Shown piece by piece: positions 1-8,610 of a stretch of DNA of 64,000 nt. The position numbers and the translations under genes were made by a program. Position 1 is the first letter of the stretch, and every line of letters begins with the position of its first letter. A model generated the notes under the pieces. It ran no database searches and was not told where the DNA came from. It was given only the letters and a program-made list of their open reading frames with translations. The DNA comes from JAKACA01 sp050744865 (GTDB lineage Bacteria; Actinomycetota; Acidimicrobiia; Acidimicrobiales; Bog-793), in NCBI GenBank assembly GCA_050744865.1, contig JBOGHW010000003.1, positions 118,188 through 182,187 of the forward strand, read 5' to 3'.

Positions 1-2
1 CG

Positions 3-923
3 GTGAGCGCACGTTTGGGCGCACGCTCGACGCCGCAGCATGCAACGGCTGCCCGCCGAGTGACTCTGAGCGAGATCGCCGGCGACGTCGTGGCGTTCCC
101 CCTGATCGGTGACCGGTCTCTTGTGCCTGGCTTCGTGCCTGCGCTGGGCATTGCAGAGACCACGGCAGTGATCGCGCCGCCCCTCAACGGGCCGGGAAGA
201 CGTGATGCCACCGGCCCAACCAGCATCGACGCCGTCCGGGTGGCGCGAGCATCGCCCACGCTGGCGATCGCCGGTTGTGACCCTGCCCTGTCCTTGCTCC
301 AAGGACCGCTGCAACGGCACGACCCGCCTGTCGGGTTGGCCTGGTGGCCGTGCGGCAACAACATCGCCACCGAGTTGCTCGACAGTGGCGCAGCTCATGC
401 AGTTGCCCTGCACCGTAGCCTCGGTGGCCGAGGGCGCCACCGCTCAGGCGTCGAAGTGGTCGGCTTTGCCCGGTGGCGCGAAGGTCTTGCCGTGTCTCCC
501 GCCTTTGCAGGCAGGGTCAAGAGCATCGCCGATGTTGCCAAGCTCGACCTGCGGATCGCCAATCGCGAGGTTGGCTCCGAGGCACGCAGCATTCTCGACG
601 AGCAACTGAAGCGTCACGGTATCGCTCCGGAGGCGATCCGCGGCTACGGGACCACCTGCAACGCGCACCTCCTGGTCGCATCGGCGATCAGCTCGGGACT
701 GGCTGATGTCGGAGTCACGACCGAACCGGCGGCGCTCGCCTACGGACTGGGCTTTTTGGCCTGGCAGGACGAGATATGCGAACTCCACATCCCGAGGTCG
801 CTCATGGGAAGCGTGGAAGTGCGCTCCTTGCTCGACGTCCTGGGCGGGCGAGAGCTGCCTGCCCAGCTGGCGGCTCTCGAGGGTTACGACGCCGAGCCCT
901 GTGGCCGCATCCTGGCAGCCTGA
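3..923 (+). CDS. PBP-like (molybdate-type) substrate-binding domain protein, possibly 5'-truncated
   Basis: The 306-residue product has, from about residue 75 to 290, the layout of the PBP-like domain (PF12727 type) seen in ModE/excisionase-like regulators of molybdate or tungstate. The visible signs are an LAIAGCDPAL strand, a Gly/Asn-rich turn followed by a helix ending in AHAVALHRSL, then LRIANREVGSEARSILDEQL and a C-terminal half with SGLADVGVTTEPAALAYGL. No N-terminal DNA-binding domain is visible. The GTG at base 3 is simply the first start codon in the window, so the gene may begin further left and carry an HTH there. The ligand cannot be told from sequence. A free-standing binding protein is the alternative; no signal peptide is seen. 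Confidence 0.6.
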   Translation: MSARLGARSTPQHATAARRVTLSEIAGDVVAFPLIGDRSLVPGFVPALGIAETTAVIAPPLNGPGRRDATGPTSIDAVRVARASPTLAIAGCDPALSLLQGPLQRHDPPVGLAWWPCGNNIATELLDSGAAHAVALHRSLGGRGRHRSGVEVVGFARWREGLAVSPAFAGRVKSIADVAKLDLRIANREVGSEARSILDEQLKRHGIAPEAIRGYGTTCNAHLLVASAISSGLADVGVTTEPAALAYGLGFLAWQDEICELHIPRSLMGSVEVRSLLDVLGGRELPAQLAALEGYDAEPCGRILAA

Positions 924-932
924 GCAATAGGG

Positions 933-2300
933 CTAGTCACCCTCCACTGCCTGGGCGAGGTCGCCGGCCCCTGCGGACTGCGGAGGCAACGGGCGATGCG
1001 GAGCAAGCGTCTCCATCGCCCGTTCTCCCATGCTGCGCAGGCTCTCGAGCTCGGCACCGAGCGCCGGCAAGCGGCGCCACCTGATGCCGTTGCGACGCTC
1101 CTCGGTGGCGTCGACCCTTCCTGTGCGCGTGACCGACCAGAGGCTGACCCGGCCGATGTCCTTCAGCTCGCGAGGTTTGAGAGGCACCATCGTCAAGCCC
1201 GCCTCGGCGGCGGGACTGCCTGCTCCGCTGCGAGCGTCCGGGGGCGCCCCGGCCACCAGGGCGTCGCGCACCTCGGCGCTGACAAGGACGGTGCCGGCAT
1301 CGGCGATGTTGACGATCCGGCTCGCCCGGTTGACGACAGCTCCGAAGAAGTCGCCCTCGCGCTGTAGCACCGGCCCTGTCGCAATCCCGACCCGCACGTC
1401 GGAGAGCAGGTCGTCGTCGGCGTAGGCGTCGACGAGCGCAAGGGCGATCAACACCGCTGCCCGGGGCTCATCGGTGACGAACATGACCTCGTCGCCGATC
1501 ATCTTGACGGGTCTGCCGCCGCCTTCCACGACGGTGCCGTGAGCCAACTCCTCGAAACGATCAACCACCTTCGCCAAGGCCGTGGCTCCCAGTTGCGAGC
1601 TGAGTGCCGTGAAGCCGACCATGTCGGCGAAGCCCACGGTCAGATCCGCCAGCATCGGGCTGTGCGGCGTGCCGGCCCTCCGCAGCGAAGCACGCCTGCG
1701 GACGGCGGCTTGGATGTGGCGCCGCCAGGCATACAGGATCAGTTGCTCGACGTTGGGCATCACGACCTCGGCCGAGAACGCCAGCGCCTCGGCCAGGCGA
1801 AGACCCTCGTCCTCGGGCAACTCGACCCACGCCGGAGTGCCCTGTTCCTCAGTCGAGGCGTCGGCGGCCGACACGAAGGCGTCAGCCAGCCTGGCCATCG
1901 ACGAACCGAGGACCCTGGTGACTTGCGTAGCAGTCTCGTGGCTGGCGATTCCCAGTTCTGTCAAACCCTGTATGGTCAGCAGCGCCTCGCCGTCGGCGTC
2001 ACTGAACGTGTCATTGCCGTGCGACTCCGCGAACCCGAGGGCACGCCAGTACCTGTCGGCGACCTCGGCCGGCATCCCCACTTCCTCTATGACCTCGGAA
2101 CCTGTGAGTTGGCGGGACCGAGGAAGAAGGAGCCTGTCGATCACGAGGAGATCGAGGCGATCCTCCGCTCCGGCGGCCGCTATCTCCGCCTCGTCGATGC
2201 CCCTGGCCCGTAGTAGCGAGGAGATTGCAGACACGATCTCAGACCGAGCGAGATCGCCCTCGCCTTCGCCTCTTTCCTCCCAGATCGCGTCATGTCGCAC
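933..2300 (-). CDS. Class III adenylate/guanylate cyclase
   Basis: The product is about 455 residues. The N-terminal 200 residues are mostly helical and unassigned; a class III nucleotidyl cyclase domain follows at about 215-385. The catalytic set looks complete: metal Asp in VGFADMVGFTALS, Lys and second metal Asp in VKMIGDEVMFVTD, and the transition-state Asn/Arg pair in VVNRASRIVNIA. It should make cAMP (or cGMP) from the nucleoside triphosphate. The open frame reaches 2723, but that extension is antisense to cofC and has no domain, so the GTG at 2300 is chosen. This leaves a 43-bp divergent promoter region. No membrane segment is visible, so it is probably cytosolic, with the N-terminal part as an unknown sensor. 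Confidence 0.8.
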   Translation of the reverse strand: MRHDAIWEERGEGEGDLARSEIVSAISSLLRARGIDEAEIAAAGAEDRLDLLVIDRLLLPRSRQLTGSEVIEEVGMPAEVADRYWRALGFAESHGNDTFSDADGEALLTIQGLTELGIASHETATQVTRVLGSSMARLADAFVSAADASTEEQGTPAWVELPEDEGLRLAEALAFSAEVVMPNVEQLILYAWRRHIQAAVRRRASLRRAGTPHSPMLADLTVGFADMVGFTALSSQLGATALAKVVDRFEELAHGTVVEGGGRPVKMIGDEVMFVTDEPRAAVLIALALVDAYADDDLLSDVRVGIATGPVLQREGDFFGAVVNRASRIVNIADAGTVLVSAEVRDALVAGAPPDARSGAGSPAAEAGLTMVPLKPRELKDIGRVSLWSVTRTGRVDATEERRNGIRWRRLPALGAELESLRSMGERAMETLAPHRPLPPQSAGAGDLAQAVEGD

Positions 2301-2343
2301 ACGCAGCAAGTTACAGCGGCTGCTGCTTCCTAGACTCGCCCGT

Positions 2344-2961
2344 GTGCGAGCGCTTCTCGTGCCTGTCAAAGCCTTCCACGACGCCAAGCTTCGCCTGGCG
2401 CCTGTACTCAGCCCGCCGGAGCGAGCTGAGCTGGCCCGGCGACTTGCCGCCGGCGTGCTGCGCGCCGCCGGCTCTCTTACTCCGAACGTCGTGTGCGAAG
2501 ACGCCGAGGTGGCGCTTTGGGCCACGAGTCTCGGCGCTCGCGTGATCTGGACCCCGCGGCTCGGGCTCTCCGGCGCCGTGGCGGCCGGGGTCGCCGCTCT
2601 CGGAGCGGAGGGAGTCGATCTCGTCGTCGTGGCCCATGCCGACTTGCCTTTCGCCGCCGGCCTCGACGAGATCGGGGAAGTCGGCACAGTCACGCTCGTC
2701 CCCGACCGGCGGAAGGATGGCACGAATGTCGTGGCGGTGCCGGCTGGCGCCGGCTTTTGTTTCGCTTATGGGCCGGGATCGTTCGGTCGCCACCAAGCCG
2801 AGGCGGCGCGCTTGGGCCTGCGCTGCGATGTTGTGATCGACGACAAGCTGGCGGCGGACGTCGACTTGCCAGCCGACCTGGCCGCACTTGGCGAGGATGA
2901 GCTCAGCAGCATCCGGGCCCTGGCCGGTCTTCGAATCCCACCCCCGCTGCCTGAGCTGTAG
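2344..2961 (+). CDS. cofC: 2-phospho-L-lactate / phosphoenolpyruvate guanylyltransferase (CofC/FbiD)
   Basis: This 205-residue protein matches the CofC/FbiD family, small MobA-like nucleotidyltransferases that activate 2-phospho-L-lactate (or phosphoenolpyruvate in mycobacteria) with GTP for coenzyme F420 synthesis. Visible marks are the N-terminal LLVPVKAFHDAKLRLAPVLS (the Lys-containing signature loop), LVVVAHADLPF as the acidic metal-binding strand, and LVPDRRKDGTNVVAVP near the active site. The GTG at 2344 gives the expected N-terminus VRALLVPVK. It is divergent from the cyclase and lies 9 bp upstream of the PIG-L gene, probably in one transcript. The exact phospho-substrate cannot be settled from sequence. 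Confidence 0.85.
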   Translation: MRALLVPVKAFHDAKLRLAPVLSPPERAELARRLAAGVLRAAGSLTPNVVCEDAEVALWATSLGARVIWTPRLGLSGAVAAGVAALGAEGVDLVVVAHADLPFAAGLDEIGEVGTVTLVPDRRKDGTNVVAVPAGAGFCFAYGPGSFGRHQAEAARLGLRCDVVIDDKLAADVDLPADLAALGEDELSSIRALAGLRIPPPLPEL

Positions 2962-2970
2962 CTTCATCCG

Positions 2971-3723
2971 ATGGACACGAACCTGCCCGTCCCGGCGCGG
3001 GCGCTGGCTATTGGCGCCCACCCTGACGACATCGAGTTCGGCTGCGGCGCCACGCTGGCCAAGTGGGCAGCGGCGCGTTGCGAGATATCGCTCCTGGTGT
3101 GCACCGACGGTTCGAAGGGAACCTGGGACGCCGGCACCGACCCGGCCGAGCTCGTCGTCACCCGCCGTGCCGAGCAACACCGTGCCGCCGCCAACTTGCA
3201 CCCGGCTGCCAAGGTCGTCTTCCTCGGATGGCACGACGGCGAGCTCGAGTCCGGACTGAGGCAGCGATGGGAAGTCGCCGCCTGGATACGCCGGCTGCGC
3301 CCCGACGTCGTCTTCGGGCACGACCCCTGGAAGCGCTACCGCCTGCACCCCGACCACCGCAACGCCGGTTGGCTGGTCACCGACGGCATCGTGGCAGCCC
3401 GCGATCCCCTGTTCTTTCCCGAGCTCGACTCACCCCCGCACAGGCCGACGACATTGCTCTTGTTCGAGCCTGACGAGATCGACCACGTCGAAGATGTCAC
3501 CGGCTACTCCGCCGCCAAGATCGCCGCCCTCATGGAGCACAAGAGCCAGCATCGCTCAACAATGGGCATCGAGGGCGGGAGCGCCGGCAGCGAGGGCGAC
3601 GGGAGTACTGACAGCTCGGATGTCGCGGCTTTCAAGGCTCACGTCCGCGAGCGTCTCGCCTCTCGCGGTGCCCTGGCGGGGTTCGCCGAAGGTGAGGCCT
3701 TTCACCGCATGGACAACCTCTAG
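2971..3723 (+). CDS. PIG-L family deacetylase (LmbE-like)
   Basis: The 250-residue protein has the zinc-dependent N-acetylglucosaminyl deacetylase fold of PIG-L/MshB/Mca. AHPDDIEFGCG at residues 16-26 supplies the His-Pro-Asp-Asp metal and base residues, and HPDHRNAG at about 128 supplies the second metal His. Members deacetylate GlcNAc-type substrates or cleave mycothiol conjugates. It starts 9 bp after cofC, so the two are likely cotranscribed, but no shared pathway is obvious. A Ser/Gly/Asp-rich insert (about 195-215) precedes the C-terminal helix. It could be an MshB or Mca relative in mycothiol metabolism or a natural-product deacetylase. Confidence 0.8.
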   Translation: MDTNLPVPARALAIGAHPDDIEFGCGATLAKWAAARCEISLLVCTDGSKGTWDAGTDPAELVVTRRAEQHRAAANLHPAAKVVFLGWHDGELESGLRQRWEVAAWIRRLRPDVVFGHDPWKRYRLHPDHRNAGWLVTDGIVAARDPLFFPELDSPPHRPTTLLLFEPDEIDHVEDVTGYSAAKIAALMEHKSQHRSTMGIEGGSAGSEGDGSTDSSDVAAFKAHVRERLASRGALAGFAEGEAFHRMDNL

Positions 3724-3800
3724 GAGCGCGCCAGTCGCCAGGCCAGCGGAGGTCGCCAGGCAGAAGGGATTCTCTGGTGGCACGGTGACCGGATGTCCGC

Positions 3801-6359
3801 CTACTGCTGCTGGTCGATCAAGCCCTGATAGTCGTCGGAGCTGTCTGGGTAGGCACCGGCGGCCGCGCACAGATCGGGTGCCATGCAGGAGACTGCGTTC
3901 AGATACGGCGAAGGCCCGTTGCTGTCGTCACCGGAAGGCAGGGGTAACACGGCGGTGGCCCAAGTGCGGCCGGAGAGAGTCTCGGCGAAGACCTGAGTGC
4001 CCACGTTAAACGGCTCACCGTCGCCGCCAACGGCCACGCAGTCCCCGGCGGTCGGGCACGAGACGGAGTTTGGCTCCGGTCCGGGGCCATATTCAGCCTC
4101 AGCACCAACCTCTGTCGCGGTCCACTTGGTACCGGCAAGGGTGTCGATGTAGCCCTGGACCTCGCCGTCGTTGTTGTCGTAGGTGCCCACGGCGGCACAG
4201 GAGCCGGCGGCGCCGCACGCCACCTGCAGCAGCGTTGCGAACGGCTCAGGGCCGCCGCCATCAGGGGGGACCGGAGCCTCGATATCCGTCCAGCTTCCGT
4301 CGGACAGCGTCTCGATGACGTCGTTGCGAGTCAGGCTCTGATCTTGGTAGTCCCCGACGGCCACGCATGAGCCAACAGCTCCACAAGACACCGACACGAG
4401 GTCGCCGGCTTGCTGTCCTTCGTCGTTGGCGTTGCTCGGCAACGGTGCCTCTGTCAGCGTCCATGCTCCCGCGGACAGTTCGCCGAGCAAACCCTCCTGC
4501 TGGCCGGAGTCGTTGTCATACGAACCGACCTCCACACACGACCCCGCTGCCGGGCACGTCACCGAGCTCAGGGTCACGTCCGGGTTCGGGTCGCCACTAG
4601 TAAGCATCGCTTCAGACGGTGTCCAGACCCTGCCGGACAGGGTCTCGTTGAGCCCAAGCCGCGCTTCGTCGTCGTCGTAGGTGCCGACTGCCAAGCAAGT
4701 CCCGGCGGCCGGGCATGCCACAGAATCGAGGTCCCCGTACGAGTTCCCGCCAGGGTCACCGGCGTTGGAGGGCAATGGCGCCTCGGCCGACGACCACCTG
4801 CCGCCCGACAGAGTGTCGATCAGGCCCTCGTCGTTGTCATTGGTGTCGAGGTAGTCGCCGACCACCACGCACTCGTTTCCTGAGCAGGCCACGGCGCTCA
4901 ACTCGACGCTTCGACTCGACCTGTCGGCGTTGGCGGGCAGTGGCGCTTCGCTCGTCGAGGCGATGCCGTCGACCAGTGCTTCCAGCACGCCGACGGAGCC
5001 TTTGGTGCTCTTGTAGCCGCCGATGGCCACGCAGAGCCCGCCGTCGCCGCAGGAGATCGCCGACATCGACGCCTCGGGCTGCGCGGTGGCGTCGGCGGGC
5101 AACTGTACCTCCGAGGCGGTCCATACCGCAGGGCTCAGGTTCAGGCCTCCGCTCGGGAGAAACCCCACGGACACGCCTGCGGGAGGTGACACCAGCCCTT
5201 CCTTGTTGATGGCAAAGACTTCGATCGCGTACGAGCCGAATTTCAGCCCGGTCAAGTCGGTACTCGTACCCGTGACAGCGCTGGTGACAGTCGCCGGCTC
5301 TGTCACGACCCTGTACCCGGTGACCGCGTAGCCGCCCGTTTGGGCAGGCGGAGACCATGACAGGTCGACGCTGAAGGGGTGCCCGTTCACCTGTGAATAG
5401 CTCAACCCGCTCGGACCGTCGAACGGAGTACCGACGGTGACTTCTGTCTCGCCGAAGGCTCCCTCGCCGTCCTTCACCTCCACCGTGAGTGTCCGGCCCG
5501 CCGGTGCAGCGACCGTAAGGGTGCCTCCACTGGTTATCTTGTCGCCCGGCGTTGCTCCGATGAGGCGCCAGATAACCCCGCTGCCTGTGCCGATCGAGCG
5601 CGTCGGCGTGAAGGTCACGCTCTTGCCCGGCGCCACCGCCGGATCAGCGGGCGAGAGCGTGTAGCTGGGTGCCGGCGGCTTGTCGATGATGAAGCCCGGA
5701 TATGTGAACTGGGCGAACTGGAAAACGAGCTGCGGGTTGTAGCCGAAGAGGCTGGCTGAAAAGCCGGCTTTCAACAGCAGTGCGGGACCGAGCTCGAAGA
5801 AGTACTCACCCGGGCCCGGGTCCGGGTTCACCTTGGCTTGCATACCAAGATCGGCGTCGATGGAGGGACCACCGGCGTCATCGACGGCGAGAGTCGGCTC
5901 GGCTTCCAAACCGAAAAAGGCGCTGCCGCTCGCGGTAAGACCTTTAACTGGGCCACCTCCGACTCTCGGCTTGCCCGAGAGGTTGCGTACAGACAAGCTG
6001 CCCGGGTGCGTCGAGGTCCACGAGACGCCGGCTCCGACCGTCACGCTTGCTTCCACACCAACACTGACCGAGCCCTCCAAGTCCAGGTATACCGGGACCT
6101 TCGGCACGACGACGGTAGGGATGGCAAACGGGAGCGGTATCTCGCCCAAGTCGATCTCACCGAGCTCCTCGTCGAAGGGTGTGCCGTTGGCTTCTGTGTC
6201 GGCGGCGTTGAGCAGGAGTGTCACTGAGGACTCGAGCGTCACAGAACACGTCGCCGAGGCGCTCACCGACACGCCGTCTGGGACGTCGGCAAAGCCCGTG
6301 CGAACATTGATGTCTATGCCTACCGACACCAATATGGTGAGCTCGGCAACTACAGCCAC
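3801..6359 (-). CDS. Secreted beta-propeller repeat protein (C-terminal part of a split FN3 protein)
   Basis: The convincing part of this frame starts near the GTG at 6359, inside the last codons of the upstream fibronectin-III gene; the open frame further up to 6704 is an out-of-phase shadow. The first 330 residues are beta-rich, with LVFQFAQFTYPGFIID near the middle, then two FN3/Ig-like modules. The last roughly 400 residues hold about eight 50-residue repeats of the form SVSCPAAGSCVAVGSYDND...ETLSGGWT..EAPLPSNA. There are eight paired-Cys segments and eight WT-x-x-EAPLP-like segments, circularly offset, as expected for velcro closure of an 8-bladed propeller with one disulfide per blade. 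It lacks its own signal peptide, so it is probably the rest of the upstream protein after a frameshift; a translationally coupled second gene is the alternative. Confidence 0.65.
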   Translation of the reverse strand: MAVVAELTILVSVGIDINVRTGFADVPDGVSVSASATCSVTLESSVTLLLNAADTEANGTPFDEELGEIDLGEIPLPFAIPTVVVPKVPVYLDLEGSVSVGVEASVTVGAGVSWTSTHPGSLSVRNLSGKPRVGGGPVKGLTASGSAFFGLEAEPTLAVDDAGGPSIDADLGMQAKVNPDPGPGEYFFELGPALLLKAGFSASLFGYNPQLVFQFAQFTYPGFIIDKPPAPSYTLSPADPAVAPGKSVTFTPTRSIGTGSGVIWRLIGATPGDKITSGGTLTVAAPAGRTLTVEVKDGEGAFGETEVTVGTPFDGPSGLSYSQVNGHPFSVDLSWSPPAQTGGYAVTGYRVVTEPATVTSAVTGTSTDLTGLKFGSYAIEVFAINKEGLVSPPAGVSVGFLPSGGLNLSPAVWTASEVQLPADATAQPEASMSAISCGDGGLCVAIGGYKSTKGSVGVLEALVDGIASTSEAPLPANADRSSRSVELSAVACSGNECVVVGDYLDTNDNDEGLIDTLSGGRWSSAEAPLPSNAGDPGGNSYGDLDSVACPAAGTCLAVGTYDDDEARLGLNETLSGRVWTPSEAMLTSGDPNPDVTLSSVTCPAAGSCVEVGSYDNDSGQQEGLLGELSAGAWTLTEAPLPSNANDEGQQAGDLVSVSCGAVGSCVAVGDYQDQSLTRNDVIETLSDGSWTDIEAPVPPDGGGPEPFATLLQVACGAAGSCAAVGTYDNNDGEVQGYIDTLAGTKWTATEVGAEAEYGPGPEPNSVSCPTAGDCVAVGGDGEPFNVGTQVFAETLSGRTWATAVLPLPSGDDSNGPSPYLNAVSCMAPDLCAAAGAYPDSSDDYQGLIDQQQ

Positions 6360-7588
6360 ATGCCGTCGGGAATCAGGCCCTCGCTCGAGCACGTGACGAC
6401 GTCGCCGACCTTGATCGCTCTCACCTGACTTGGCGCTGGGTCCTTCCACACCAGACTGTTCGCCGTAACGGAGTCGAGCGCCGACACCGAGGCCGCCGTC
6501 AGCACGACCGTCGTCGACTTGACCGCCGTCGTCGGCGACACGGGCGCCGCCGCTGCCGCCGTAGCGCCAGGGCCTGCACCGTTCGACGCCGTGATCGAGA
6601 ACAGGTAGAAGGCCGGCGTCACGGGGAACGACGTCACGGTCGCCATCGTGGCTGTGGCTGCTTCGTCGAGGGTCTCGGTAGGAGCGCCCGGCACGGCCGA
6701 CCATACGCCTGCAGTCGACTGTTCTTCCTGCTGGTACGAGATCTCGTAGCCCGTCAGGGAAGCGCCTCCGTCATTGGCGGGAGCCAGCCAAGCGGCAGTC
6801 ACAGCACCTGAACCGTTCGGGATGGTAGTAAACTGGACAGGTGCCGAGGGGGCATACAGAGCCTCGGGTGTCCCCGACGACGTGGTGGCGGCGGACGTGC
6901 CGACCTTCGACACAGCCGAGACCTTGACCGTGTAGTCCGTCCCGTCCGTGAGTCCTTTGATCGTGGTCGCCCGTGCCTTGGCGGGGGTACTCACCGATAC
7001 GACCTGCGAGCCCGCAGTGGCCGTGACGGCGTAGCCGGTGATGGCGTCGCCACCGTCGTAAACCGGGGCGTTCCAGACCACGACGAGGCTGTCCTGGCGA
7101 GACGTCACAGAGGCAATCAGCGGGCTGCCCGGCACCTGCGCCGCCAGTGGCACCGCAAGGGCTGAGGGCGGGCTGGCCGGCCCTGCGCCAGCCGAGTTCA
7201 CCGCCTCGACCGAGGCCGTATAGACGACGCCCGCGCAGAGCCCGCTCAACATCGCGCCCGTGTCCGAAGACGGCACCGAAAGATGGGCGGCCTGAGGCGA
7301 ACGGCACCCGGGAGCAGCTGAGCCCTTCGCGGGCGTAGCAGTCGCCTTGTAGGAGGAGACCTCGTCGCTCGAGGCATCAGGTGCCCAGGCCACCGCCAGC
7401 CCCAAGCCCAAAGGTGTCACCGACTCGACGAACGGCGCCGCCGCGACGGCTGAGGGACGAGCCCTCGAACCGGCAACAGTTCTCCCGAAGGCGACTGCCG
7501 CGGTTTGGCCCGCACTCATAGTCCCCGCAATTACGGCGCTTGAGACCCCGAGGGCGACAACTGAACGTGTTCCCCGCCTCGACCGCAT
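6350..7588 (-). CDS. Secreted fibronectin type III repeat protein (N-terminal part of split gene)
   Basis: The 412-residue product begins MRSRRGTRSVVALGVSSAVI, a classic signal peptide (about residues 1-33). Three or more FN3 modules follow at roughly 50-145, 150-243 and 245-350, each with the usual W/Y...A.....G...I.GY.V pattern, for example DALSLVVVWNAP-type strands and DGGDAITGYAVTATAG. The frame stops at TAG 6350-6352, just after VVTCSSEGLIPDGM, and a second frame overlapping by 10 nt continues as a large extracellular repeat protein. FN3 modules next to a propeller fit a cell-surface adhesin or carbohydrate-binding protein. Whether the break is a real mutation, a programmed shift or a sequence error cannot be decided here. 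Confidence 0.7.
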   Translation of the reverse strand: MRSRRGTRSVVALGVSSAVIAGTMSAGQTAAVAFGRTVAGSRARPSAVAAAPFVESVTPLGLGLAVAWAPDASSDEVSSYKATATPAKGSAAPGCRSPQAAHLSVPSSDTGAMLSGLCAGVVYTASVEAVNSAGAGPASPPSALAVPLAAQVPGSPLIASVTSRQDSLVVVWNAPVYDGGDAITGYAVTATAGSQVVSVSTPAKARATTIKGLTDGTDYTVKVSAVSKVGTSAATTSSGTPEALYAPSAPVQFTTIPNGSGAVTAAWLAPANDGGASLTGYEISYQQEEQSTAGVWSAVPGAPTETLDEAATATMATVTSFPVTPAFYLFSITASNGAGPGATAAAAAPVSPTTAVKSTTVVLTAASVSALDSVTANSLVWKDPAPSQVRAIKVGDVVTCSSEGLIPDGMWL

Positions 7589-7821
7589 CGCACGTCTCCC
7601 CGGCCTCGACCGGCGCTCGGATGCCCGGTCCAGAGGTGAACTGTAATACCTTCTCCGACCGTCGCACAGGTCCTAATCGCGAGATATGAGCTGTGCGGTG
7701 AACCGCGTCAGCAGCTCGACGTGGCTGAGCCCAGTCGCGGCAGAACGCCTCGAGCACACCATAGGTGCCCCCGAGGCGTTCTACTCGCTCACGTTGTGCC
7801 GGCCCGACAACGGCCGGCTGT

Positions 7822-8412
7822 TCAGCGCTTTTTGGCCGCCGAAGCCTTGCGGGCCGGTGCCTTCTTGGCGACAGCCTTCTTGGCCGGGGCCTTGCGCGCC
7901 GGGGCCTTTGCCACAGCCTTCTTGGCCGGGGCCTTGCGGGCCGGCGCCGCCTTCTTGGCCGGTGCCTTGCGCGCCGGGGCCTTTGCGACAGCCTTCTTGG
8001 CCGTGGCCTTGCGGGCCGGGGCCTTTGCAACAGCCGCCTTCTTGGCCGGGGCCTTGCGGGCCGGGGCCTTTGCGACAGCCGCCTTCTTGGCCGGGGCAGC
8101 AGCCGAGGTACCGCCGCCGGGCTTCGGGACGGCACCGCGAGAGTTGAGCTCCGACTTCAAAGTGGCGCCAGCCGTGAACCTGATCCCCTTTGAGGCCTTG
8201 ATCTTCACAGCGGCGCCCGTCTGAGGGTTGCGACCTGTGCGGGCGGCTCTCTGGCTCAGCTTGAAGGAGCCAAAGCCCGTGATCCTCACGGCGTCGCCTG
8301 CCTTCACCGCTGACGTGATCGCGTACTCGATGTGTTCGAGGGCCGTCTCGGCTTCACGCCTCGACAACCCGGACTGTTCGCTCACCTTGCTGATGAGCTC
8401 TGTTCTGTTCAC
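7822..8412 (-). CDS. hup: DNA-binding protein HU with long basic C-terminal tail (HupB-like)
   Basis: Residues 1-90 are a canonical HU fold: NRTELISKVSEQSGLSR at the N-terminus, GFGSFKLSQRAARTGRNPQT in the DNA-binding beta-arm, and IKASKGIRFTAGATLK. Residues about 105-196 form a low-complexity tail of repeated APAKKA/VAKAPARK units, as in mycobacterial HupB and streptomycete HupS, where it compacts and protects the nucleoid. The GTG at 8412 is preferred over 8418: it gives the HU-typical start M-N-R-T-E-L and sits 5 nt from an AGGAGG (8418-8423), whereas 8418 overlaps that site. It is monocistronic, with a candidate promoter upstream. Confidence 0.92.
   Translation of the reverse strand: MNRTELISKVSEQSGLSRREAETALEHIEYAITSAVKAGDAVRITGFGSFKLSQRAARTGRNPQTGAAVKIKASKGIRFTAGATLKSELNSRGAVPKPGGGTSAAAPAKKAAVAKAPARKAPAKKAAVAKAPARKATAKKAVAKAPARKAPAKKAAPARKAPAKKAVAKAPARKAPAKKAVAKKAPARKASAAKKR
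7850..8095 (-). repeat. Tandem KAPA(R/K)KA-coding repeats in the HU tail
   Basis: This stretch is built of near-identical 18-42 bp units (core CTTCTTGGCCGGGGCCTTG on the plus strand) that encode alternating APAKKA and VAKAPARK blocks. Copies are more alike at DNA level than needed for composition alone, which suggests recent slippage or unequal recombination. Tail length probably varies between strains. Confidence 0.8.
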
Positions 8413-8417
8413 CGTCA

Positions 8418-8423
8418 CCTCCT
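8418..8423 (-). promoter_or_regulatory. Ribosome binding site deciding the hup start
   Basis: On the minus strand AGGAGG is followed by TGACG and then GTG at 8412. Five bases of spacing to 8412 against direct overlap with the GTG at 8418 is the reason for choosing the shorter protein. Confidence 0.75.
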
Positions 8424-8445
8424 GGTGCGAGCCGAAAACTTAGGA

Positions 8446-8475
8446 AATACAAGAGCAATTTCCCATGAAATGCAA
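8446..8475 (-). promoter_or_regulatory. Candidate sigma-70-type promoter for hup
   Basis: On the minus strand TTGCAT (8475-8470) is separated by 18 bp from TGTATT (8451-8446), in a locally A/T-rich stretch that stands out in this GC-rich window and lies 30 bp above the hup ribosome binding site. It is the best -35/-10 pair in the gap between hup and the upstream acyl-CoA synthetase, which ends at 8611. Assigned by eye only. Confidence 0.45.
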
Positions 8476-8610
8476 GTGGAGTGGGGGATTCTCCCTCGAA
8501 CCCTCCAAGAGGGGCTCCGCGAGGCACCCCGTCTCGGCTTGGCGAAACTAGTGGCCAGCCAACAGGGAGGGGAGATAACCCTTACGAACATTGGGTATTC
8601 TCACTGCCGG

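Noticed and set aside
1539..2213. Plus-strand open frames opposite the cyclase
   Set aside because: They are antisense to a complete class III cyclase with catalytic residues and show no domain, as expected from high-G+C shadow frames.
2925..2945. T-loop-like sequence (TCTTCGAATCCC) suggesting a tRNA
   Set aside because: It lies inside the cofC reading frame and no acceptor, D or anticodon arms can be formed around it.
7686..8224. Plus-strand frames across the HU tail
   Set aside because: They are low-complexity shadows of the Lys/Ala/Pro repeats on the other strand.
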